Positions 54,603 to 63,517 of a stretch of 64,000 nt of DNA are shown piece after piece (within the stretch, counting starts at the first letter, position 1; every line of letters starts with the position of its first letter). The translations under genes were made by a program, and so were the position numbers. The notes below the pieces were generated by a model. The model worked only from the letters and a program-made list of their open reading frames with translations, ran no database searches and was not told where the DNA came from. The DNA is from [Clostridium] innocuum (GTDB lineage Bacteria > Bacillota_I > Bacilli_A > Erysipelotrichales > Erysipelotrichaceae). Location: positions 1,364,001 through 1,428,000 of the forward strand of contig CP048838.1 in NCBI GenBank assembly GCA_012317185.1, read 5' to 3'.

Positions 54603-55457
54603 TTATTCTTTATAGGTAATCGTACGGTGCGGATAGGGGAATTCAATGCCTTCCTGATCAAAGCGTTTTTTAATTGCGATGCGCAGATCAGACAGCATGG
54701 CAAAGCCTTCTGAATTATCACGCGAGTATACGGTGGCACGCAGGGTCAGGGAAGAATCGTTGAAGGAGGTAAGACGAACGATAACCGGCTCCACATGGTT
54801 TCGCATATCCTCCTCTGTGCGGGGATCCACATAAGCGGGATGCCGTATGATTTCTTCCTTCATGATATTCATCGCCTTATCCAAATCACTTTCATAAGCG
54901 ATGTCCAGTGATAGAAAATTACCTTTTGTGTGATTGGTCAGACTTACATTTTCCAGAACGGCTTTGTTCATGGTGCTGTTAGGAATGATAACCTTTGTGT
55001 TTTCGTAGGTTCTTATCACCGTATCTCGAAGGGAGATATCCACCACGTAGCCTTCATATTCTCCGTTATTGACCTTTACCAGATCGCCGATTTTAAACGG
55101 CTTGAAGGTGGTAATCAACAATCCGTTTACAAAGTTGCCCATGGATTCCTGGGCCGCAAGACCTAATACCACTGCGATGATACCTGCACTTCCCCAGATT
55201 TTACCAAGGACACTTTCAAAAGGAGTCAGCAGAGATAAACAGCCGTATATGGCTATGGTGTACAGAGTGATTTTAACAATGCGCATAACAAACTTCGCAT
55301 TTACAATTTCCTTTTTACGGATCCAGCGGTTGATTGCCCGTTTGCACAGCCAGGCACATAACAGAAATATCAGCATAATGACAAGGGATTGCAGGAAGCC
55401 GTATTTGAATAGGGAACCCTTCCCCCATTGATCTATATCCTTTACTATGTCAAACAT
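54603..55457 (-). CDS. mscS: Small-conductance mechanosensitive channel (MscS family)
   Basis: 284 residues, close to E. coli MscS. Three N-terminal helices; pore helix 3 region IIAVVLGLAAQESMGNFVNGLLI; beta domain FKIGDLVKVNNGEYEGYVVDISLRDT; C-terminal alpha/beta domain to PYPHRTITYKE. Releases solutes on hypo-osmotic shock. Single gene converging on the helicase. Confidence 0.94.
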   Translation of the reverse strand: MFDIVKDIDQWGKGSLFKYGFLQSLVIMLIFLLCAWLCKRAINRWIRKKEIVNAKFVMRIVKITLYTIAIYGCLSLLTPFESVLGKIWGSAGIIAVVLGLAAQESMGNFVNGLLITTFKPFKIGDLVKVNNGEYEGYVVDISLRDTVIRTYENTKVIIPNSTMNKAVLENVSLTNHTKGNFLSLDIAYESDLDKAMNIMKEEIIRHPAYVDPRTEEDMRNHVEPVIVRLTSFNDSSLTLRATVYSRDNSEGFAMLSDLRIAIKKRFDQEGIEFPYPHRTITYKE

Positions 55458-55603
55458 GACAACACGTCCTTTCTGTGTGATATACAGGAATATTATACAT
55501 GGAAATATGCGAAATATATATAAGAAATAAGTGGAATTGTGTGATTATATTGATATAATAATTATTTCATATATAATAATTTCTAGATAAGAAGGTGTCG
55601 AAC

Positions 55604-56065
55604 GTGAACGTAAAAAGTAAGGTGCTAAAAATCAGAAATTTGCCCACAGACGGCAGAAAAATCGACCAGATCAACGCAAAGCCGTATCTGGTCATTGCCG
55701 TATTCCTTTTCATCGGGATTGCATTGCTGTTTACCCGTGTCTATCTCATAGGAATCGTAATAACCTTTCTGTTTCTGTATTGCCTGCTGTTTGTCAAAGA
55801 TGTTGTACTGATAGAGTTTTATGAAACCTATGCGGTCTTTTATCTCAATAACGGCAAGGAGGAATGCTTTCTGCTGTTCTGGCAGGATGTAGCAAAATGG
55901 TCGATTACCTCCAGTCGCAATGATTTGGATGTGTTGAACATCGAATTGAAAAATCATCAGTGCATCTCGCTGAAATGCGTATCACGCAAAAAGGTGGAAA
56001 AATACTTTCTGCAGTATGCCACTCCCATAAGGGAATCCGAAATCACCAAGCAGCATGCTCTTTGA
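55604..56065 (+). CDS. Small membrane protein, unknown function
   Basis: 153 residues from GTG 55604, behind AAGAAGG; GTG 55595 is too close to the site. Two membrane helices (~28-45, 49-67) precede a soluble PH-like beta domain (~70-140: VVLIEFYETYAVFYLNNGKEECFLLFWQDVAKWSI). Possibly co-transcribed with the next membrane protein, 127 bp on. Confidence 0.75.
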   Translation: MNVKSKVLKIRNLPTDGRKIDQINAKPYLVIAVFLFIGIALLFTRVYLIGIVITFLFLYCLLFVKDVVLIEFYETYAVFYLNNGKEECFLLFWQDVAKWSITSSRNDLDVLNIELKNHQCISLKCVSRKKVEKYFLQYATPIRESEITKQHAL

Positions 56066-56192
56066 GCGGTTGCTTTTCTTTTCGCTTTCTCGTATAATGT
56101 TTTGTATTGTGATTGCTGAAACAGGAGAAACAGACAGCTATCAGCAGTTCAAGCAGCAAAGCCCGTATGCAGCGGGTTACATGGAGGTAATT

Positions 56193-56975
56193 ATGAAAAC
56201 ATATCAACAATATAAGGAACAGCTATCTGCACAGCTGAAGGGGCATCATCTACGGCTGTTTGCCATACTGCTTGTTTCCAGCCTTATGATATCCCTGTGT
56301 AAGGATTCTCTAATTTATATCATGGATGCCAAATCGCTGGTGTATTCCATCTTGAGTTTTCTTCTGTCCCTGTTTTTTTCACTGATCAACTATGTGATTC
56401 TGTTTCTGTTTATTCAAAGGGTTCGAAATGAATCCTTTAGTGTGAAGGATGTGCAATACGGCGCTTCACGCTTCATATATCTGATTCTGTCTGGTCTTAT
56501 TGTCAGTGTGATACAGCTGCTGGTCAGTACCGTGGCAACGTTTCTGATCATGGTTCCACCATTGTACTATGTGGGAATGAGTGTGCTGAATGTCTTCTTT
56601 ATCCTGTGGAACGCACTGATCGCCTATGGCGTATATGATGGTGTTACCCGGATCAAGGCACTCGTGATGGGGAGCTTTCAGTTGCTTTGGGAACAGATTC
56701 GTGTGATTCTTCGCGGCTCTCTTGTGTATATGATCTGGTTTGTTGTGGCTCAGATTGGTATTCTGCTTGTAGTGACGTCCTTTTTGGGGAATGATATCAG
56801 TAACAATCTGATGGAGGTATTCAGTGCTGCTGCCGATAATACACAGGCGCTGATCAGTATTATCGGTATTTATGCGCTGTATTATGTGGTGCAGTTTTAT
56901 TTGCTGGTTCCATTATATCTGTTGAGTGCAAATGTGTATGAGGATGGAAAGGACCATTGGATCAATATAAAATAA
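56193..56975 (+). CDS. Polytopic membrane protein, unknown function
   Basis: 260 residues from ATG 56193 (MKTYQQYKEQLSAQLKG), RBS ATGGAGGTAATT. Five to six membrane helices with an amphipathic N-terminus, like the DUF975/YesL-type helical membrane proteins, without a firm match. Followed by a terminator at 56985. Confidence 0.75.
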   Translation: MKTYQQYKEQLSAQLKGHHLRLFAILLVSSLMISLCKDSLIYIMDAKSLVYSILSFLLSLFFSLINYVILFLFIQRVRNESFSVKDVQYGASRFIYLILSGLIVSVIQLLVSTVATFLIMVPPLYYVGMSVLNVFFILWNALIAYGVYDGVTRIKALVMGSFQLLWEQIRVILRGSLVYMIWFVVAQIGILLVVTSFLGNDISNNLMEVFSAAADNTQALISIIGIYALYYVVQFYLLVPLYLLSANVYEDGKDHWINIK

Positions 56976-56984
56976 GGAGGTACC

Positions 56985-57017
56985 AATCCTTCTGCAATAT
57001 CGGCAGGAGGATTTTTT
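56985..57017 (+). terminator. Terminator, copy 1 of a duplicated 26-bp sequence
   Basis: AATCCTTCTGC/GCAGGAGGATT then T6. The 26 bp at 56992-57017 recur at 61978-62003. Confidence 0.88.
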
Positions 57018-57075
57018 GTATTCCTGATTCAATATGATCAATATGCTGCTGATCAATATGATTTGTTATAAAGCG

Positions 57076-57104
57076 TTGACAAAAAATAGTTAATAGGTTA
57101 TTAT
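57076..57104 (+). promoter_or_regulatory. Promoter of secreted-peptide/ABC cluster
   Basis: TTGACA (57076-57081), 17 bp, TATTAT (57099-57104): strong vegetative promoter immediately before the cluster. Confidence 0.8.
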
Positions 57105-57150
57105 AAAATTATAAATGGAAGCGCTGACATTATGGGGGGGAGGTGATTCT

Positions 57151-57498
57151 GTGAAAAGAAAGAAATTTATGCTTGTAGCATTGTTCTCTTTTGGATTCGC
57201 TTTATCAGCTATTTCAATAAATGCTGCATCATATGACTATGGCGTAAGTTGCAATGATAAAACTACAAGTGGGTATACATATGCTACTAATGATTCATGC
57301 AATATTAAATCAGTATCTCGTTATACAAAGGATGGAGCAAGTATTATTACACTAGCTGCTGATTATGGCTATAGAGATGCTAATACTGGTTATGCAACAA
57401 CTAGACGCTCTTTACCGAGTGGAGGTCGTTACTTTACACGTATTGATGGTACTCATAAAGTAGGAAATAATACTTATTATAGTTCAGATGTTCGATAA
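57151..57498 (+). CDS. Small secreted two-cysteine peptide, bacteriocin candidate
   Basis: 115 residues from GTG 57151 behind the extreme ribosome site GGGGGGGAGGTGATTCT. Sec signal peptide (KRKKFMLVALFSFGFALSAISINA, ends ~residue 26), leaving ~88 residues rich in Tyr, Ser, Thr, Gly, with one Cys pair (VSCNDKTTS ... NDSCNIK) likely forming a disulfide. First gene of a peptide-lipoprotein-ABC cluster. Overall plan recalls lactococcin-972-type loci, but the sequence does not clearly match, so bacteriocin function is inferred. Confidence 0.75.
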   Translation: MKRKKFMLVALFSFGFALSAISINAASYDYGVSCNDKTTSGYTYATNDSCNIKSVSRYTKDGASIITLAADYGYRDANTGYATTRRSLPSGGRYFTRIDGTHKVGNNTYYSSDVR

Positions 57499-57514
57499 CT
57501 CTATTTTATTATGC

Positions 57515-57550
57515 GAATAATTCCTCCTAGGTACCTAGGAGGAATTATTC
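57515..57550. repeat. 36-bp perfect palindrome between peptide and lipoprotein genes
   Basis: 18-bp arms (GAATAATTCCTCCTAGGT and its inverse) without spacer and without a following T-run. In RNA a long hairpin that could protect the upstream peptide mRNA or reduce read-through, giving more peptide than transporter. Confidence 0.85.
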
Positions 57551-57586
57551 TAATAATCGAAAGAATAATTTTAAAGGGGGACTCTT

Positions 57587-58684
57587 ATGAAAAAAAATTT
57601 CACTAAAGTAATCGCGATGTTTATAATGTTTTCCTTGTTAAGCGGCTGTAGCGGCAAGCAGACACAGAAAGTTGATGAGAAAGCTCTGCATTATGAAGCT
57701 GATTATGCTACACTGAAAAATTCTATGGCATCTTCCTCTTTCATGGCAGATATTAAAGGTGGGGCATTATTGTTCCCTGTTTATGAAAATTCTGAAGGAA
57801 CACATAAATATACAGTTTTTTATGATGGCAAGAACACAAATATAATGGATTCAAACCCTGAATCCGGCTGTGATTTTGACAATGTAGATAGCTGTAGTAG
57901 CATTTCTGATGAAACGCGTTCAAATTATACTGTATATGGGGATAAGCTTTATTATGTAGTAGAGGCTTTTAATAAAAAAGATCAATTAACAGAGACTATT
58001 ATAAGAAGTAATTTTGATGGAACCGAGGAAGAACAGCTTCTTTCTGTCACAAAAAGTGATGATGGTGAGGATGTTTCCTTTGCCTTTACAATACATAAGA
58101 ATATTTTATATTATGCAGACAGCAACAAGGTACATGCTTATGACCTGTCTGATAACGAGGATGAAATATGCTTTGAATTAGAACCTGATACAAATATTGT
58201 AAATATGTTTTTTGAAGATGATAGTGTATATATAACTACAGAAATCTATAAGGATAAACAAGAAGTCATAAAGAATGCTATATTGAAAGGATCACTTACA
58301 GATTACAGTATGAAGCTCTGGCAGAAGGAGAAAAATGTTTATTATGCAAACAGCCAGTTTTTAATTGAAGTAGGTAATGGGGAAAAAGAAGGTGTCTTTT
58401 ACTATGATGTTGCATCAAATAAGAAAAAGAAATTATTGGATACCTATTCTTTTAGTGCCTTTGTAAATGATGACTATATCGTATTATGCGATATTGACAT
58501 GAAAAATCTTTATCTGTTTAACAGAAAAGGTGAATTGCTTGATAAGACAGCTTTAGAACATATGGAAGGATTGCCACAGGGAATCATCCATCACTCATTT
58601 TATTTTGCAAATGGAAATAAATTTTATAGGTATCCGATCAAAGAAGATAAATTCCAAAAGTATGTACAAATTGAATTAACATAA
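57587..58684 (+). CDS. Lipoprotein with propeller-like repeats, part of peptide/ABC cluster
   Basis: 365 residues; RBS AAAGGGGGACTCTT. Signal peptide with lipobox LLSGC (lipid Cys21). The remainder is beta-rich with repeated YYAD/YYV strands (KLYYVVEAFN, ILYYADSNKVHAYDL), like DUF5050-type surface propellers. Possible immunity or receptor protein for the secreted peptide; unproven. AT-rich codon use unlike upstream genes. Confidence 0.85.
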   Translation: MKKNFTKVIAMFIMFSLLSGCSGKQTQKVDEKALHYEADYATLKNSMASSSFMADIKGGALLFPVYENSEGTHKYTVFYDGKNTNIMDSNPESGCDFDNVDSCSSISDETRSNYTVYGDKLYYVVEAFNKKDQLTETIIRSNFDGTEEEQLLSVTKSDDGEDVSFAFTIHKNILYYADSNKVHAYDLSDNEDEICFELEPDTNIVNMFFEDDSVYITTEIYKDKQEVIKNAILKGSLTDYSMKLWQKEKNVYYANSQFLIEVGNGEKEGVFYYDVASNKKKKLLDTYSFSAFVNDDYIVLCDIDMKNLYLFNRKGELLDKTALEHMEGLPQGIIHHSFYFANGNKFYRYPIKEDKFQKYVQIELT

Positions 58685-58695
58685 GGGGGTGCCTC

Positions 58696-59547
58696 ATGTT
58701 ATCGTTAAATGTTCAAAAGGTGACGAAGAATTATGGGAAAACGGTAGCCGTACGTGATATGAGCTTTGTGCTGCAACCGGGGGTTTATGGTATTATTGGA
58801 CCGAATGGCGCAGGGAAAAGTACGCTATTACAAATGATTACAACGAATTTAACGCAATATGAAGGTACAATTTCTTATTGTGGAGATGAAATAAAAAAGA
58901 TGGGCTCTACCTATCGCAATATTCTTGGCTATATGCCGCAAATAACAACGGGATACGGCGATTTTACTGCGAAGCAGTTTTTGTATTATATGGCAGCACT
59001 AAAAGGAATAAAGAAAGAGGAAGCGGAACAAAAGATAAAGGCATTAAGCAGTATACTTAACCTTGATACTTATCTGAACCGGAAAATTAAGGCCTACTCC
59101 GGAGGGATGAAGCAACGGTTATTTTTCCTGCAGGCGTTATTAAATGATCCAAAGGTACTGGTCCTCGATGAACCGACGGCAGGCTTGGATCCATTGGAGA
59201 GAATACGGTTGCGTAATTATATTTCTACGATTGCAAAAGATAAGATAGTTTTAATAGCAACGCATGTTATGCAGGATATTGAGACGATTGCAAAAGAAAT
59301 TTTATTCATAAAGGAAGGGAATCTGTTATTCGAAGGTAGTATAACGGAGTTGATTGAACGCTTAAAGGGTAGGGTACAGGAAACATTGATTGCTGAAGAT
59401 GTATGGGAGGAATTTCAGAGAACACATAAAATTACAAGGTCATTGCGTTTGGATACTGTATTTCATGTACGCTATATAGTTGATGAAGTCGGTGAAAGCT
59501 CTGTTCTCCCCTCACTTGAAGATGCTTATCTGTATTATATGGGATAA
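58696..59547 (+). CDS. ABC transporter ATP-binding protein
   Basis: 283 residues; RBS AAGGGGGTGCCTC. Walker A GPNGAGKST, Q-loop YMPQ, signature YSGGMKQR, Walker B VLVLDEPTAGLDP, H-loop IATHVMQD. C-terminal extension ~220-283. Couples ATP to the large permease encoded 5 bp downstream; bacteriocin/antibiotic exporters or immunity pumps have this type. Confidence 0.95.
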   Translation: MLSLNVQKVTKNYGKTVAVRDMSFVLQPGVYGIIGPNGAGKSTLLQMITTNLTQYEGTISYCGDEIKKMGSTYRNILGYMPQITTGYGDFTAKQFLYYMAALKGIKKEEAEQKIKALSSILNLDTYLNRKIKAYSGGMKQRLFFLQALLNDPKVLVLDEPTAGLDPLERIRLRNYISTIAKDKIVLIATHVMQDIETIAKEILFIKEGNLLFEGSITELIERLKGRVQETLIAEDVWEEFQRTHKITRSLRLDTVFHVRYIVDEVGESSVLPSLEDAYLYYMG

Positions 59548-59552
59548 TTTAT

Positions 59553-61895
59553 ATGCAGCTTATACGATATGAGATAAGGAAGCTTACATCAAAGCGCAAT
59601 CTGATCGTTGCCATCCTTCTTCTTCTTTTTGCGACATTCACCTTTCTGTATATGGAACAATTACAGAGCAATGATGTAATGGCGAAATATAAAGATGTTT
59701 ATTTCAGCATAAATAAACAATTAAATGGCAAAAATCTGCAGGATAAAAAAGCATGGATAGAAAAAAAGCATACATTCTTCACACAAGTGAAGCAATATGA
59801 AGAGCAGCTTCATTTAACGGAGGCCTTTCAGGATGATACGGAAGCACAGAAGGCTGATGCAGATTTTCTATCAGAATATCAAAAATTACTGCAAACGGAT
59901 ATCTATACGGATTTGAATGCTCATTTACAGATATACCAGTATCTCCATACCTATTACAATCGTATAACAGAGTATCAAACATATCTGGATGGTATTCTGA
60001 AGAAAACGGATTTTCTCAAAAATAATCCCATGCATATTACGATATCGGATGAAAAGCTACAACAGTTGGAATTCACAAAAAGTACCTACGAAAGGCTTCG
60101 TAATACAAGCTTCAGTGACGAAGGCTTCCTTGTTTTTGAACGTTATGTGACAAGCTCTGTCTCTATCATGATTTGTTTTGCCTGGTTATTTATAGCGATT
60201 ATCGTATTACAGAGCGATGAAAGTGCAGATATGACATCCTTGATAACAACTACGAAATATGGAAGGGTCGCATCACGCTTTTCTAAATGCATTGTTATCT
60301 TCATTACAGGTATTTTGCTTACGATCCTAATTGAAGGGGGATATCTGCTTCTCCTGCAGGGATTGTATGGCGGCAGAAATTGGGAAGCATCCATTCAAAG
60401 CATACCTTCTCTGTATACAAGCGCATTTCAAGGAAATGTAGGTATGTGGTATGGTATAACATTTGCCATAAAAATCATTACAGGATTCACTTTAGCTATG
60501 ATATTTGCATGTTTGTATCAATGCTTTCAGAAATTCTCTATTCTTTTAATGAGTGCATTGCTGGCCCTCTCTTATCTGCTTTTCCAGACTATTTCAGTCA
60601 ACTCTATACTGCGTATCTTTCATTACCTCAATTTATATGAAATCAGTAATACACATACGTTTTATCAGGATTATATAGTATTTACATTTTGTTCTATTAC
60701 AATATCATTAGCTGAACTCCTATGTATATGTATCATCATATGTATGTTACTTTTTACAGCGTTATTCCTGTTTTTACATAAAAAGGTCAGGGTCCCCAAA
60801 TGGAATGCTCATTCGATTGCGTTTGTACAGCATACCAGTCTGTTGATACATGAAATTCAAAAAATCATTGTTAATAATAAATTCTTTATCATATGTGTCC
60901 TGCTGTGTGTTTATCAGGGGAATTATAGTTATACAATTGCCAGTCAGCGACAGGACTCTGTCATTGAGGATAAGGTGATAGAACTATATAAAGAATATGG
61001 CGGTGTACTGAATCCTGTTAAGAAGCGTAAAATTGAAAAACAATATAAGCTGTATGAGGAGCAGGAAACAGAACTGGAAAAGCTAGCTGCAGAGAAAGAT
61101 AGGGGAATGGCGGCATCGGAAGCAAATTACCAGGCTTTATTAAAAAAGAGTATGGATCAAATAAAAGACAAAGCGGCGTTCAAGATTTTTTATAAGGATT
61201 ATCAGGATGGTGAGGTACTCGTTTATAAAAAGGGATATCAGGCTATTTTTGCTATGAATACACAAGAGCGGGATATTCAAATGAGTATTCTGCTGATTGC
61301 CTCCCTTATATTTGCTTTACATGGAATCTATACATTTGATCAGCAGAAAAAGGAGTATATACTGTATGAGACTACAAAAAAAGGCAGAAGGTCGAGGAAT
61401 AGAGCTAAATTCATAGTTGTACTAATGGTGTCGGTATTCATGTATTTATTTTACAATCTTAGTGACGCACTTGCATTTCATCAACTATATCCGATGTTTC
61501 AATGGGATGCCCCATTACAAGCTGTAGTACCTGATGATTGGAGTATTGCATCTTCATTACCGCTTGAAATTTCATGTTTGCAGTATGCTTGTTTGCTGTA
61601 TTTCATCCGGTGCTCGGGTGTAGTGCTCAGTGGCTGTATCGTAGCCCTAATATCTAAAAAGTGTGAAAATCCTCTTGTTAGCTGCTTTTTGAGTTTATTT
61701 ATATTATTGTTTCCAATGATTCTTTATTATAACGGTGCTGATTTTATCTTGTATGTCACTGTCTTTGACTTGGTTCAGGGAAATCTCTTTCTATATCATA
61801 ATTTCAATTTCATTAAGTATTTGGTGATTATACTATTTCTAGCGGGCTCATCTGTGAGGCGATTTTCATTGATACATTCAAAAAGGAAGCTTTAA
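59553..61895 (+). CDS. Large ABC-2-like permease of peptide cluster
   Basis: 780 residues. Two similar halves: membrane helix near 18-35, outside segment with coiled coil (~40-200), helix group ~205-420; then helix near ~445, outside coiled-coil segment (~465-545), helices ~560-775. It looks like two ABC-2-type permeases in one chain, so a single copy per transporter may suffice or it may dimerise. Weak ribosome site, coupled to the ATPase gene. Immunity or export for the secreted peptide is inferred. Confidence 0.82.
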   Translation: MQLIRYEIRKLTSKRNLIVAILLLLFATFTFLYMEQLQSNDVMAKYKDVYFSINKQLNGKNLQDKKAWIEKKHTFFTQVKQYEEQLHLTEAFQDDTEAQKADADFLSEYQKLLQTDIYTDLNAHLQIYQYLHTYYNRITEYQTYLDGILKKTDFLKNNPMHITISDEKLQQLEFTKSTYERLRNTSFSDEGFLVFERYVTSSVSIMICFAWLFIAIIVLQSDESADMTSLITTTKYGRVASRFSKCIVIFITGILLTILIEGGYLLLLQGLYGGRNWEASIQSIPSLYTSAFQGNVGMWYGITFAIKIITGFTLAMIFACLYQCFQKFSILLMSALLALSYLLFQTISVNSILRIFHYLNLYEISNTHTFYQDYIVFTFCSITISLAELLCICIIICMLLFTALFLFLHKKVRVPKWNAHSIAFVQHTSLLIHEIQKIIVNNKFFIICVLLCVYQGNYSYTIASQRQDSVIEDKVIELYKEYGGVLNPVKKRKIEKQYKLYEEQETELEKLAAEKDRGMAASEANYQALLKKSMDQIKDKAAFKIFYKDYQDGEVLVYKKGYQAIFAMNTQERDIQMSILLIASLIFALHGIYTFDQQKKEYILYETTKKGRRSRNRAKFIVVLMVSVFMYLFYNLSDALAFHQLYPMFQWDAPLQAVVPDDWSIASSLPLEISCLQYACLLYFIRCSGVVLSGCIVALISKKCENPLVSCFLSLFILLFPMILYYNGADFILYVTVFDLVQGNLFLYHNFNFIKYLVIILFLAGSSVRRFSLIHSKRKL

Positions 61896-62280
61896 TATCG
61901 AGCAATATTCATCCATATGGATTTCCTGCACAGGCTTGTTTTGTGAAAGGTACATAAAATGCAATAAAAAATTCTTCCTGCAATATCGGCAGGAGGATTT
62001 TTTTACGTATAGAAATTTTATAATAGAAGATTGATTTTCCAGAATGCTTTGGTTAACTGTGGTGTAGAAAAAACTTGATTATCGTGCATTTAAATCCACA
62101 ATTTATTGATTTTTCGCCATAAAGCGATGAATTCATGCTATGATACAGATATCTAGTGATACATTGAAAAGAGCAAAACTAAAAAGCTTTCGCAGTACGT
62201 TGATTTATGTATCCTTTTTCTCAATTCGTATGTCTGAATTATGAAATTAAGGTATAATATATATAGAAGGCGGTGATATT
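61896..62280. other. Intergenic region after ABC cluster
   Basis: Holds the terminator at 61971-62004 and, near its end, GGTATAATATATATAG with AAGGCGGTGATATT serving the next gene. Nothing else seen. Confidence 0.5.
61971..62004 (+). terminator. Terminator, copy 2 of the duplicated 26-bp sequence
   Basis: TCCTGC/GCAGGA hairpin with T7. Identical over 26 bp to the terminator at 56992-57017. Confidence 0.85.
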
Positions 62281-62359
62281 TTGAAAAAAGCCATACCAAT
62301 AGGAGTTGACGGTTATCAGAAATTACGGGTTGAAGATTATTACACAGTTGATAAAAGCA

Positions 62360-62379
62360 GGCACTGCCCGCCTGAGGCG
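62360..62379 (+). repeat. 20-bp GC-rich inserted repeat, copy 1
   Basis: GGCACTGCCCGCCTGAGGCG inserted in AAAAGCA^TGATGATT; excision restores DKSMMIAEF. Confidence 0.85.
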
Positions 62380-62444
62380 TGATGATTGCGGAGTTTCTGG
62401 AAAGGAAAACAACTGTTACACTGATTACACGACCAAGACGCTTT

Positions 62445-62497
62445 CACCGAAATATTGCCGATACCTTTGGTATCCGACAAAAGGCGCGCTAGTAGCG
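62445..62497 (+). repeat. 53-bp insertion in P-loop codons
   Basis: Lies between CGCTTT and GGGAAGACA; excision restores RRFGKT. Contains CGATACC-TTT-GGTATCCG hairpin. Unrelated in sequence to the 20-bp repeats. Confidence 0.7.
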
Positions 62498-62519
62498 GGG
62501 AAGACAATCAATATGAGCA

Positions 62520-62539
62520 GGCGCTGCCCACCCATGGCA
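62520..62539 (+). repeat. 20-bp GC-rich inserted repeat, copy 2
   Basis: GGCGCTGCCCACCCATGGCA inserted in ATGAGCA^TGCTTTC; excision restores NMSMLSDFF. Confidence 0.82.
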
Positions 62540-62908
62540 TGCTTTCAGATTTTTTCGATGTTACCAAGAATTCAGCTAGCATTTTTGAAGCTTCAGCAAT
62601 ATGAAAACAGAGTATGCTTCCTATATAAATACGTATCCAACAATATTTTTATCTTTTGCGGATGCAAAAGAATCTAAGAGGAGGATAGTAAAATCTATAA
62701 AGGAGCAATTATTAAATGTTTATGATGAATATGCATGTGTTTTAGAAAAACTCAGTATGTTTGAAAAGCCTAAATTTGATTTGATTTTACGGGGATTATC
62801 TGATCTTGAAGACGAAAACTTGGAGCTAGTTGACCATGCAATCAGCTTTTTAATGAAAAAATGTCATCAATATTACAAAAAACGCGTTATGTTGTTTATA
62901 GACGAATA

Positions 62909-62928
62909 GGCGCTGCCCGCCCAAGGCG
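62909..62928 (+). repeat. 20-bp GC-rich inserted repeat, copy 3
   Basis: GGCGCTGCCCGCCCAAGGCG inserted in GACGAATA^TGACACACC; excision restores FIDEYDTPF, the Walker B region. Confidence 0.85.
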
Positions 62929-63077
62929 TGACACACCGTTTATTGAAGCCCATACACAGGGATTTTATAAAGAAGTGAGCGGTGCCTTATCAGCACTCCT
63001 GCATACGGCTTTGAAAACAAGTGATGATTTACAATTTGCTATATTGACAGGCATACAGCGCGTTGCGAAAGAGAATA

Positions 63078-63098
63078 CGCGTAAGGCGGGCAGAGGCC
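63078..63098 (-). repeat. 21-bp GC-rich inserted repeat, copy 4 (inverted)
   Basis: Minus strand GGCCTCTGCCCGCCTTACGCG. Being 21 bp it keeps frame; excision restores KENIFSDLNN. Confidence 0.78.
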
Positions 63099-63497
63099 TT
63101 TTTTCTGATTTAAATAATCTGCTTGTATGTACAGTAAAGGATAAAGAATATGCAGAATACTTTGGATTTACAAAGAATGAGGTAAAAGACTTGTTAGCAT
63201 ATTATGATTTGAAGTATACGGATGAAGTACGCGCATTATATGACGGTTATAATATGGGAGGCGTAGACATTTTTAATCCCTGGTCCATTATCAATTACGC
63301 GGAACGTAAAGTATTGATGCCTTACTGGGTGAATACCAGTTCTAATAAAATGATAAAAGTGGCAATGAAAGATTGTGATGCTTCATTTAAAGAGGGATAT
63401 GAAGAATTAATAAGGATCGGAACAGTTAGAACACTTGTAAATTTCGAAACATCTTTTTATGAGCTAAAGGAAACAAGCAGTTTATGGGGGCTGTTTG

Positions 63498-63517
63498 CGC
63501 CTCAGGCGGGCAGTGCC
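63498..63517 (-). repeat. 20-bp GC-rich inserted repeat, copy 5 (inverted)
   Basis: Minus strand GGCACTGCCCGCCTGAGGCG, identical to copy 1 in reverse orientation, inserted in CTGTTTG^TGAATGCC; excision restores LFVNAGYL. Confidence 0.85.

Noticed and set aside
62360..63517. GC-rich repeats in the AAA gene as a CRISPR or tandem array
   Set aside because: Copies are in both orientations at irregular distances of 100-500 bp and embedded in coding sequence that reads through when they are removed.
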